A DNA stretch of 64,000 nucleotides, from the NCBI GenBank assembly GCA_913054495.1, contig CAJXIY010000001.1, positions 79,338 to 143,337 on the forward strand, given 5' to 3'. Below are positions 36,288 to 44,184 of this stretch, one piece after another; position 1 is the first letter of the stretch; every line of letters begins with the position of its first letter. The stretch is from an uncultured Gammaproteobacteria bacterium. GTDB taxonomy: Bacteria; Pseudomonadota; Gammaproteobacteria; Pseudomonadales; Pseudohongiellaceae. Under the pieces are notes generated by a model. That model saw nothing but the letters and a program-made list of their open reading frames with translations. It searched no databases and had not been told where the DNA came from. A program made the translations under genes and the position numbers.

Positions 36288-37987
36288 TGATGCAAGCTAG
36301 CCAGGCTGATACCAGGACATACATAAGAAGGACGAAGGCGAGCACAGTGACGGCTGTGATCTGGATTGCCGTGCTCGCTCTGCTGTGTAGCGGCGCTACC
36401 TTCGCCGCGGCACCGGCGCTGCTGGATGCGGTACGCCGGGGTGACCTCGATACGGTGCGCTCCCTACTAGAGCGCGGCGCCGAAGTAGACGCTATGACGG
36501 CGGACGGCGCCACCGCGTTGCAGTGGGCGGTGCACAACGACCAGCTTGCGTTGGTAGACTTACTACTCGAGGCCGGGGCCAATGCAAATACTGCGAACCG
36601 CTACGGCGTTGCTGCGGCATCGCTGGCGGCCGAGAATGGCAGCGCCGCGATTCTCGAGCGTCTGCTACAGTCCGGTGTAGATCCCAATCAAAGCCTGCCC
36701 GGTGGTGAGACGTTGCTGATGACTGCCGCTCGCACCGGCGCGGCGTCGACGCTGCGGACCCTGCTTGCCTATGGCGCCGATCCGAATTGGCGGGAGACCA
36801 CCCGCGGTCAGACCGCGCTGATGTGGGCCGCGGCCAACAACAATGCCGAGGCGATCCAGGTGTTGGCCGAGCATGGTGTGGACATCAACGCGAACACGGA
36901 CAAGCCGTCGCGGAACGCAGATCGCACCTTCTCCTATGCGCCTCCTACCGGTTTCTCGGCATTAATGTTCGCCGTCCGCGCCGGCCATATCGAGGCCGTG
37001 GGCGCCTTGCTCGATGCCGGCGCCAATGTTAACGACGCCGTGTCGGACGGCCAGAGTGTACTGGTGGTAGCGGCGGCCAATGCCAACTGGGAACTGGCGG
37101 CCTACCTGCTAGACCGCGGCGCCGATGTGACCGCGGCCGACGCCGGCTGGAACGCCCTGCACCAGACCGTACGCACTCGGCGGATGAACCTGGCTTTTGG
37201 CACCCCGGGGCCGTTCTCGTCCGGGACGCTCGACAGCATGGAGTTGATACGGAAACTGCTGGACGCCGGCGCCGACGTCAACGCCCGCATGACCCGCAAC
37301 GGCATGCGTGATGGACAACGCAACCGCTTTAACCGGCTCGGGGCCACCGCGTTAATGCTGGCGGCTAAGGTGACCGACGTCGAAGCGATGCGACTATTGC
37401 TGGAGGCAGGCGCCGACGCCACAATTCCAACGGCCGACGGTACTACCCCATTGATGGTCGCCGCCGGACTGCATATCTGGAACCCGGGTGAGGATGGTGG
37501 CTCGTTTACCGGACAGGAACGGGAGGTACTCGAGGCCGTGCGGATTTGTCTTGAAGGCGGGAACGACGTCAACGCGCGCAACTATCGTGGCGAGACCGCC
37601 CTCCACGGCGTCGGTTTCCGGGGCGTAAATATCGTGCTCGACTACCTGGTGCAACAGGGTGCTGACCTGCAAGCCCTGACCGAGGATGGCTGGTCGGCAC
37701 TGGCGATCGCCCGCGGGCTCAGTTACACGGACTTCTACAAGGCCCAGGTGCACACCGCGGCCCGACTGGAGGAAATGATGCACTCCCGCCAGCTCGACAC
37801 CGAGGGCGATGCGCACCGGGTACCGGGGTCCGTCTGCTACGACTGCTTGCAGACCCGCAGCGACCAGATCCTTGCGGTGGCGATGCGCGATGAGTGGATG
37901 GAAGCCAATTTCGACCCCGCCAGTAATGCCGTCCAGATGCTGCCCTTTTGGAGCTGGCTGCCGTTTCCGCCGCCTACGCCACAGTAG
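36287..37987 (+). CDS. Secreted ankyrin-repeat protein
   Basis: 566 residues. The N-terminus has a hydrophobic signal (VIWIAVLALLCSGATFAAA) after a charged leader. About 11 ankyrin repeats run from residue 45 to 490, with clear units such as DGATALQWAVHNDQLALVDLLLEAGA and GETALHGVGFRGVNIVLDYL (landmarks TALQWAV, LLLEAGA). A Cys-bearing tail SVCYDCLQTRSDQILA follows, whose CxxC could bind haem or metal although it lacks the His of CxxCH. Start codon overlaps the DUF1552 stop (TGATG), so it is the third gene of one operon, as seen with DUF1592/1552 pairs elsewhere. Confidence 0.88.
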   Translation: MMQASQADTRTYIRRTKASTVTAVIWIAVLALLCSGATFAAAPALLDAVRRGDLDTVRSLLERGAEVDAMTADGATALQWAVHNDQLALVDLLLEAGANANTANRYGVAAASLAAENGSAAILERLLQSGVDPNQSLPGGETLLMTAARTGAASTLRTLLAYGADPNWRETTRGQTALMWAAANNNAEAIQVLAEHGVDINANTDKPSRNADRTFSYAPPTGFSALMFAVRAGHIEAVGALLDAGANVNDAVSDGQSVLVVAAANANWELAAYLLDRGADVTAADAGWNALHQTVRTRRMNLAFGTPGPFSSGTLDSMELIRKLLDAGADVNARMTRNGMRDGQRNRFNRLGATALMLAAKVTDVEAMRLLLEAGADATIPTADGTTPLMVAAGLHIWNPGEDGGSFTGQEREVLEAVRICLEGGNDVNARNYRGETALHGVGFRGVNIVLDYLVQQGADLQALTEDGWSALAIARGLSYTDFYKAQVHTAARLEEMMHSRQLDTEGDAHRVPGSVCYDCLQTRSDQILAVAMRDEWMEANFDPASNAVQMLPFWSWLPFPPPTPQ

Positions 37988-38113
37988 TGGGGGTAAGGAA
38001 CAGACTACATTCTATAGAGATAGGCTGCGGCAGCATTACGGCTTCAGAGCCAGGCGTCTATGTCATCGCAGCCCTATTGACCATATGACCCAATTTGTTA
38101 AGCGAGAATCCCT

Positions 38114-38995
38114 GTGCGACCCCTGTACCCAATAAGCCTCGTTTCCGCACTCATCTTCCCCATCCTTGCGGTATTGCCAACTGTGTCCTGCGCACAAGCT
38201 GGGGCACCGGTCAATCGTGTCATCGAGCAGTTGCGACAGGATCGCCCCGTCATCGGCACGTTCACACGCAACCCTCGAGTAGACCTGGACTTTGTCATCA
38301 TCGACGAGCAGTACGGGGAGTTCGATATCGACGCAGTGCGTGCGGCCCTCACCAATATGTACACCGGCAACGGTGCGGCCGCGGCACCGATCGTTCGGAT
38401 TCCGCTGAACCTGCGCGACGCGCCGCAGGCCGTGGTCAAGCAGCTCCTGGACGCCGGTGTGTTCGGTATAATGTTCCCCGACATCGAGACCAGGCAACAG
38501 GCCCTGACCGCAATCGGCTCGATGCGCTTCGCCGAGGCGAAGGCGGCAGGAGATGGAGCACCGGCAGGACTGCGTGGATCGGGCACCGGATCGGCACCGG
38601 CGTACTGGGGACTCAGCGCGGACGATTACCGCGTAGCTGCCGATGTCTGGCCCCTGACACCGGCCGGGAAGCTGGTGGCAATGATTCAGATAGAATCCCT
38701 GGCCGGGATCGAGCACCTCGATGAGATTCTCGAGGTGCCGGGGATTGGCGTTATTTTTCTCGGGCCCACCGACATTGCCACCTCGATCGGTGCCGAGGGT
38801 CCTGACGCCGCAAGCGTCGAAGTGCTAGTACAGGAGGTGCTCGCGGCCTGCCTGGCGAAGAACATTCCCTGCGGTTATCCGATCGTGGCGCCTACGCCAG
38901 AAGCCGCCGAACGTGAGACGGCGAGACGGCTGGCAGAGGGCTTCAAGGTGCTTGCGGTCATGACCAGAACATCGGGGTCAGGTCTTTCCCGTTAG
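38114..38995 (+). CDS. HpcH/HpaI aldolase/citrate lyase family protein, exported, altered active site
   Basis: 293 residues from GTG with a signal peptide (about 1-29, cleavage near SCA-QAG). The TIM-barrel landmarks are present: APIVRIPLN (the Arg), IMFPDIETRQQA, MIQIESLAGIEHLDEI (metal Glu) and GVIFLGPTDIATSIG (metal Asp). The catalytic-base His of HpaI (usually DxEHG) is replaced, the stretch reading IDEQYGEFD. The last codons (SGSGLSR-stop) come from the left arm of a palindromic repeat. Role uncertain: a divergent lyase or binding protein. Located 126 bases after the ankyrin gene. Confidence 0.8.
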   Translation: MRPLYPISLVSALIFPILAVLPTVSCAQAGAPVNRVIEQLRQDRPVIGTFTRNPRVDLDFVIIDEQYGEFDIDAVRAALTNMYTGNGAAAAPIVRIPLNLRDAPQAVVKQLLDAGVFGIMFPDIETRQQALTAIGSMRFAEAKAAGDGAPAGLRGSGTGSAPAYWGLSADDYRVAADVWPLTPAGKLVAMIQIESLAGIEHLDEILEVPGIGVIFLGPTDIATSIGAEGPDAASVEVLVQEVLAACLAKNIPCGYPIVAPTPEAAERETARRLAEGFKVLAVMTRTSGSGLSR

Positions 38996-39017
38996 CGCCA
39001 GGAAGACCTGACCCCGA
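38972..39017. repeat. GGGGTCAGGTCTT palindrome overlapping a gene end
   Basis: TCGGGGTCAGGTCTT(T)CC (38972-38989) pairs with GGAAGACCTGACCCCGA (39001-39017): 17 bp with one bulged T and an 11-base loop. The left arm encodes the last residues and the loop holds the stop codon (38993-38995) of the aldolase-like gene. Confidence 0.9.
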
Positions 39018-39131
39018 AATCCTTGCTAGACAGCGTAGGCCGTAAGAGCGACACTTCCGATGAGTCAGATTGGGAAAGGCAATTCCTTATTCTGGTGTGA
39101 TTCTAAAAAAGTAGTCTGTGAGGAATGTAGT

Positions 39132-40007
39132 ATGGCTAACGGGAACAAGGGAGCCGCCATGGGCAAGACAGCGGTGGCCACCGCAGCGGGCAGCGTGGTG
39201 ATCGGCACCCTCCTGTTGGCGACGCTGGCGACTGCGCAGAATAATCTGGTGGATGCGCCGATCCCCCACGCCACCGGGCAGAGTGTGTCGGCGTCGTTCG
39301 AGGGCTGGTATCCTAACCCGGACGGCAGTCGTAGCCTTGTATTTGGCTATTTCAATCGCAACTACGATGAGCATATCGACCTGCCCCTCGGAGCAAGCAA
39401 CCACTTTGAGCCGGGTCCCGCGGACCGTGGTCAGCCCACTTATTTTTATCCGAGGCGTCAGACCGGTGTATTCGCTGTGGTGGTGCCGGCTGATTTCGGC
39501 GAGCAACAATTGACCTGGACCCTGACCGCAAACGGGGTGACGATCGCGATTCCGGGTCACCTGAACCCGGCGTGGGAAATCACTGCGCTGGAGGAAGTGA
39601 CTAGCGGCAACACACCGCCGGTGCTTCGGTTCGGCGGGCCGGAAGGCCGGCCCGGGCAGGGTCCACTAGGCATTCACACGGACGCCATGACGGCGGTCGT
39701 GGGAGAACCGACAACGGTCACGGTCTGGGCCAGCGACGACGGCGTGCGCAAGTCCAGGGCAGCGGCGCGACCGGCGCGCTCCGGCTTGGTGTGGACTAAG
39801 TATCGTGGCCCCGGCGCCGTCAGTTTCGACAAGCCGAGACCGGCGATCGAGGACGGCAAGGCAGTCACCACTGTCACCTTTAGCGAGACGGGAGAATACG
39901 TACTGCGGGTGTTGGCCTGGGACGATTCTGGTGGACAGAGCGCCGTCATGGCTGGTGGTTTCTTCTGCTGTTGGACCAACGGTTTCGTCACGGTGCTGGT
40001 AGACTAG
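39132..40007 (+). CDS. Secreted Ig/cadherin-like partner of copper-monooxygenase-like protein
   Basis: 291 residues from ATG 39132 (GAGGA 8 bases upstream). Signal peptide VVIGTLLLATLATAQ. Blocks: GQSVSASFEGWYPNPDGSRS, FGYFNRNYDEHIDLPLGA, QPTYFYPRRQTGVFAVVVPADFGEQQLTWTL (landmarks FYPRRQ, VPADFG), and a C-terminal Ig-like domain, FSETGEYVLRVLAWDDSG. The protein at 59549-60514 shares all of these, and each lies beside a cytochrome/copper-monooxygenase-like gene. No enzyme motif; probably a structural or substrate-binding subunit of that complex. Confidence 0.8.
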   Translation: MANGNKGAAMGKTAVATAAGSVVIGTLLLATLATAQNNLVDAPIPHATGQSVSASFEGWYPNPDGSRSLVFGYFNRNYDEHIDLPLGASNHFEPGPADRGQPTYFYPRRQTGVFAVVVPADFGEQQLTWTLTANGVTIAIPGHLNPAWEITALEEVTSGNTPPVLRFGGPEGRPGQGPLGIHTDAMTAVVGEPTTVTVWASDDGVRKSRAAARPARSGLVWTKYRGPGAVSFDKPRPAIEDGKAVTTVTFSETGEYVLRVLAWDDSGGQSAVMAGGFFCCWTNGFVTVLVD

Positions 40008-40059
40008 GAGACTGGATATCGGTGCCAGGCGCGCCGATGGACAAATTGGGAGAAAAGAG

Positions 40060-41400
40060 ATGGTGATGACAAAGACAAGCAAAGCCAATATGACGTGGGT
40101 TGGCCTGACCATGGCAGCGATCCTGCTGACAGGCGCGGGAACCACATTTGCCCAGAGCGATGACGTCACCTTCAGCCGTGACATCGTGCCGATTCTGCAG
40201 CAGAACTGTCAGGAGTGTCACCGCCAGGGGCAGATGGGGCCGATGTCGCTGATGACCTATGACGAGGTTCGACCCTGGGCGCCTGTGATCCGAACGAAGG
40301 TGCTCGAGCGGGTGATGCCACCGTGGCATCTCGACAAGACCGTCGGCATCCAGGAGTTCGAGAATGACCGGTCACTGACCGACGCGGAGATCGACACTAT
40401 CGTACGTTGGGTCGATGCCGGTGCGCCCCCTGGCAATCTCGACCAACTGCCGGTGGCGATCGACTGGCCCGACGACGAGACCTGGCGGATGGCCGAGCGT
40501 TATGGTCGAGAGCCGGATCTCATCGTGCGTTCAACGTGGTGGACCCAGAGTGCTCAGGGCCAGGACCAGTGGTGGACACCGATCATCGATACCGGGCTCA
40601 CCGAGGACCGCTGGGTGACCGGCATGGAGGTGCGACCGACACTGGTGGGTCGTCGTGTGACCCATCACGCGGTCTTGTATCTACAGCAGGAGGAGGAGCC
40701 CGGTGACTTCGAACCTGTGGTCGACGTACCGGGACGCGGCAGCTACCTGACCGAGTTTGCCGTCGGCAAGATCGGCGATGTGTTTCGTGACAACACCGGC
40801 AAGCTGATGAAGGCCGGGTCACGTATTGCCTTCGACAACCACTATCACTCGGTTGGCGAGGAGATCACGACGCAGACAGAACTGGGCATCTGGTTCCATC
40901 CGCGCGGCTACGTACCGAAGTATCGAGTCTACGCCAGTGCGTTGGGTGTACAGCAGGCGATGACCACACTGGACATTCCGCCGGGGAAGGTGACCACCCA
41001 CCATGCCTACATTCCGCTACGGGCCCCGGCGCGGCTGGAGAACTACCAGCCGCATATGCATATTCGCGGCAAGGCGATGTCGATGGAAGCGATCCTTCCC
41101 AACGGCCAGGTGCGGATGCTGAGCCACGTGGCGAACTTCGATTTCAACTGGCATGTGAACTACGTCTACACCGACGATTCGGCCCCGGTGCTGCCCGCCG
41201 GCACGGTCCTGCATATCACCGCCTGGCACGACAATAGCGCAGCCAACCCCGCCAACCCGGATCCGACACAGTGGGTGGGCTGGGGACAGCGCAGTTACGA
41301 CGAGATGTATCACGCCCATGTGAACATGACGTATCTGACCGACGAGGACTATCGACAAATCATCGCCGAGCAGCGAGCGCGGGAGCCTAGAGGGGACTAA
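40060..41400 (+). CDS. Cytochrome c / ascorbate-dependent copper type II monooxygenase-like protein
   Basis: 446 residues with a signal peptide (about 1-31). Haem site CQECH (Cys50-His54) followed by MPPWHLDKTVGIQEF. The second half keeps the PHM/DBM copper pattern: His202-His203 (VTHHAVL), His261/His263 (NHYHSVG), His332-x-His334 (QPHMHIRGK) and a late Met416 (YDEMYHA), matching the CuH and CuM ligands. It probably hydroxylates or oxidises an organic substrate in the periplasm with electrons arriving through the haem domain; substrate unknown. 52 bases after its Ig-like partner; GGGAG ribosome site. It ends 14 bases inside the convergent CoA-transferase gene. Confidence 0.83.
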   Translation: MVMTKTSKANMTWVGLTMAAILLTGAGTTFAQSDDVTFSRDIVPILQQNCQECHRQGQMGPMSLMTYDEVRPWAPVIRTKVLERVMPPWHLDKTVGIQEFENDRSLTDAEIDTIVRWVDAGAPPGNLDQLPVAIDWPDDETWRMAERYGREPDLIVRSTWWTQSAQGQDQWWTPIIDTGLTEDRWVTGMEVRPTLVGRRVTHHAVLYLQQEEEPGDFEPVVDVPGRGSYLTEFAVGKIGDVFRDNTGKLMKAGSRIAFDNHYHSVGEEITTQTELGIWFHPRGYVPKYRVYASALGVQQAMTTLDIPPGKVTTHHAYIPLRAPARLENYQPHMHIRGKAMSMEAILPNGQVRMLSHVANFDFNWHVNYVYTDDSAPVLPAGTVLHITAWHDNSAANPANPDPTQWVGWGQRSYDEMYHAHVNMTYLTDEDYRQIIAEQRAREPRGD

Positions 41401-42580
41401 TCACACCTTTTTCTGCCAATTGCCTTATCTCCTCGGCGTCGAGGCCCAGCTCTTTCAGTAGGCTCATGTTTGCCTCGCCGAGGCTTGGTGTTGGAATGTC
41501 ATCGCTCTGCTCTATTCCGTGTATCGTATAAGGCGATCTAATGCGGCGCATCGAGCCTTCGGTGGGGTGCTCGTATTCTTCAAAAAATTTGACCGCCCGA
41601 AGGTGCTCGTTCGTCAATAAATCATCCAGGCGATTGACCCGGGTATGAGGAATGTCAGTGCTACCCAGAAGTTCACACCATTCATCGGTGGTTTTCGACG
41701 GCGTGAATTCCATGATTTTCTCATACAGTTGATCGATGTTTTCGCTGCGTTTCACCGGGTCAGACACCAAGTCCCATTTTGTGAGTTCAGGGTGGCCTAC
41801 CAAATTGAAGAACTCGATCCAGTGTTTGGTGCTATAGGGGAGTAAGGCGATAAACCCATCTTTGGTCGGATACGGTCGACGGTAGGGAGAGTTCATGCGT
41901 TGGTAGCCAGTACCGCCTGTGGTCGGCACGAAGCTCTGATTGGAAAATTGCTCGACCATGATAAATGACACCAGCCCTTCGAACATTGGCGCCTCTATGC
42001 AGCAGCCTTTTCCGGTGCGAAACTTGTGGATCAGGCCCCCCATGACGGCGAATGCGAGTTGCTGTGCCGCTACTTTGTCGGCGAGGATGGTGGGAGCGTA
42101 GCGTGGGTTGCCCTCGGCATCGGCGTTGAGGTCGGCAAAGCCGGAAGCCGCCTGAATAATATCGTCGTAAGCCGGTGCATCTGCGAGCGGCCCCGCTTCT
42201 CCATAGCCTTGCGCAGCACAATAAACAATCTCTGCATTGTGCACCTTGATATCTTCATAGCCGATGCCCAGCTTGATTGCGGTCTTGTTGCGCATATTGT
42301 GCACCACCACATCGGCTGTTTTTACCAACCGGTAGAATAGCTGCCTGCCTTCGTCAGTTTTTAGATTGAGGGTTAAGGATCTCTTATTGCGATTGCTGTT
42401 GATAAAACCAGCGCCCATTTTTGCGGAGCGCCCGGGACGCACGGTACGAAACAAGTCTCCATCGAGGTTCTCAATCTTGATGATTTCGGCACCGAAGTCA
42501 CCCAACATCTGAGTTGCATAAGGGCCGAGAACAATCGTGCTGAAGTCAAGGATTCTCACGCCGTTTAATATGGCAAACAT
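41387..42580 (-). CDS. CaiB/BaiF family III CoA-transferase
   Basis: 397 residues, cytosolic. GVRILDFSTIVLGPYATQMLGDFGAEIIKIE (landmarks: DFSTIVLGP, LGDFGAEIIKIE), RNKRSLTLNLKT and GKGCCIEAPMFE are family III signatures. The position of the catalytic Asp in formyl-CoA transferase is Glu here (CIEAPMF), a common variant in the EAPMFE subgroup. It moves CoA between carboxylic acids, for example to activate carnitine, bile acids or aromatic acids; the true acids are unknown. AAGGAAG ribosome site. Tail-to-tail overlap of 14 bases with the monooxygenase-like gene. Confidence 0.92.
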   Translation of the reverse strand: MFAILNGVRILDFSTIVLGPYATQMLGDFGAEIIKIENLDGDLFRTVRPGRSAKMGAGFINSNRNKRSLTLNLKTDEGRQLFYRLVKTADVVVHNMRNKTAIKLGIGYEDIKVHNAEIVYCAAQGYGEAGPLADAPAYDDIIQAASGFADLNADAEGNPRYAPTILADKVAAQQLAFAVMGGLIHKFRTGKGCCIEAPMFEGLVSFIMVEQFSNQSFVPTTGGTGYQRMNSPYRRPYPTKDGFIALLPYSTKHWIEFFNLVGHPELTKWDLVSDPVKRSENIDQLYEKIMEFTPSKTTDEWCELLGSTDIPHTRVNRLDDLLTNEHLRAVKFFEEYEHPTEGSMRRIRSPYTIHGIEQSDDIPTPSLGEANMSLLKELGLDAEEIRQLAEKGVISPL

Positions 42581-42941
42581 TCTATACTTCCTTTGTTAGT
42601 CTACTGATTCAATGGCATCTTCCGACTCGAAAGCAGTAGATGTCCTGATTTGCAATCTTCTCGAAAGAAATTGATGTAGCGCCCGCGCAAACTGAAGTCG
42701 CAACGGCCGGGCAATATTGCAGCCTCCGCGGTTAAACGCAAGTTTAACTTATCGCGCCTGTAATGGGGACGTCTGCTAGATGCCTACTGCTTGTCCTGCC
42801 ACGTAAATTGCATTGTATTTTGCAGCGGGCTGGCGTTAAACTGCATGAATCCTGCATATGACCACTGCACACAAAACCAGCGGTCAATAACAAGAACACG
42901 AAGTCTAGGCAGGGTACCGTACATGGCTATTGGAGAATCTC
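42581..42941. other. Intergenic region between divergent genes
   Basis: 361 bases with no coding potential between the CoA-transferase and the first aminotransferase gene. It holds a 7-bp inverted repeat (separate entry) and a second copy of its GTTAAAC half-site at 42834-42840; promoters for both directions must lie here. Confidence 0.5.
42731..42748. promoter_or_regulatory. Possible operator, GTTAAAC-GCAA-GTTTAAC
   Basis: A perfect 7-bp inverted repeat with a 4-base spacer in the divergent promoter region, of a size and symmetry typical of dimeric repressor sites. A further GTTAAAC half-site occurs about 90 bases on. No regulator gene adjoins it. Confidence 0.35.
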
Positions 42942-44090
42942 ATGAAAACAACACGTCGCGGATTTGTAGGAACAATCGCGCTCGGCACTGCTGCCAGCGT
43001 ACTGGCTGGCACATCTCTCTTTAACAAGAGTGCCATGGCTCAAACCCGGGCTGCAGATAAGTCGGGCATTTACGACAATGGCATCATGCAACTCAGCTCC
43101 AACGAGAGCGCTCGTGGCCCTGGCCCGAAAACCATAGCGGCCCTGCATTCCCACGTCACCAAGCGGGTCGGAATGGGTTATGCGCCGGACCACGTCAATG
43201 AGCTGAGAGACGGCATCGCCAATTATTACAAACTGACAAGCGCCAACGTGCAACTGGCAACCGGCTCCACGCCGTTGTTACAGGGATCGGTAAGGGCCTT
43301 CTGTTCTGCCGATAAAAAGTTTGTGACACCCATGCCTACCTACTCAACCAGCTTGAGCACCGCCCGCCAAATCGGCGCAGGAGTTGAGGTGCAGTCACTC
43401 GATAGTTCATTAGGTGTCGATCTCGATGCCCTGGCTGCCGCCGCGCCAGGAGCAGGAATGTTATATCTGTGTAATCCCAATAATCCCACCGGCACCGTAC
43501 ATGGCCCTGGCGCCGTCGAGCGCTTTGTACGTCGCGTCATGCGGGAAGTGCCCGGCACCATGATTCATATCGACGAGGCCTACATCAACTACGCCAAAGC
43601 CGGCGCGATGGAAACGGCAGTGCCGCTGGCGATGGAGTTTGAAAATGTTTTCATTACCCGCTCTTTCTCCAAGGCCCACGGTCTAGCGGGGCTGCGCATC
43701 GGTTATGCACTGGGTCAGGAGCAGACCCTGGCTAAAATCCGCGACGCCTGGGGCATGGGAGATGTGAACATGCTGGGTGCCATCGCCGCATTAACAGCGC
43801 TGGAGGACAAAGAACACATAGCATGGGAAGCACAGGAGAACGCCGAAATTCGTGACATGGTTGTCGGTGCTTTTCGTGAGATGGGCTTCGAAGTTGGGGA
43901 TTCCCACACCAACCATATTTTTGTGAATCTCAGGCGTCCGGCACGAGAGTTCCGCGAAGCCTGTCTACAACACAAGATACTGGTGGGCCGGGACTTCCCG
44001 CCGATGGAACAAACCCACTGCCGCATTTCTCTCGGCAGCAGAGAACAGATGGAAACCGCAGTAGAGGTTTTTAGAAAAGTTTTAGCTTGA
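42942..44090 (+). CDS. Tat-exported PLP aminotransferase, histidinol-phosphate aminotransferase-like
   Basis: 382 residues from ATG 42942 (GGAG 6 bases upstream). The N-terminus TTRRGFVGTIALGTAA is a twin-arginine signal with cleavage near AMA-QT. Fold type I landmarks: LCNPNNPTGTVHG, HIDEAYINYA and SFSKAHGLAGLRIGY with the PLP lysine at Lys244, then CRISLGS with the substrate-carboxylate Arg. It is closest to the HisC-like class II subgroup. Tat export would carry the folded, PLP-loaded enzyme to the periplasm, so a biosynthetic histidine role is unlikely. Confidence 0.88.
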   Translation: MKTTRRGFVGTIALGTAASVLAGTSLFNKSAMAQTRAADKSGIYDNGIMQLSSNESARGPGPKTIAALHSHVTKRVGMGYAPDHVNELRDGIANYYKLTSANVQLATGSTPLLQGSVRAFCSADKKFVTPMPTYSTSLSTARQIGAGVEVQSLDSSLGVDLDALAAAAPGAGMLYLCNPNNPTGTVHGPGAVERFVRRVMREVPGTMIHIDEAYINYAKAGAMETAVPLAMEFENVFITRSFSKAHGLAGLRIGYALGQEQTLAKIRDAWGMGDVNMLGAIAALTALEDKEHIAWEAQENAEIRDMVVGAFREMGFEVGDSHTNHIFVNLRRPAREFREACLQHKILVGRDFPPMEQTHCRISLGSREQMETAVEVFRKVLA

Positions 44091-44184
44091 GACTAACAAC
44101 AACGGAGCCAGGTTCGTCGCGCAAAGAAGAAAACCTGGCACTTCATTGAATTCACAATGAGTGAGATACCCAAAGGGGATAACG

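Noticed and set aside
36284..37987. CxxC near the ankyrin protein's end as a haem c site
   Set aside because: The motif is CYDCLQ, lacking the His that c-type haem attachment needs.
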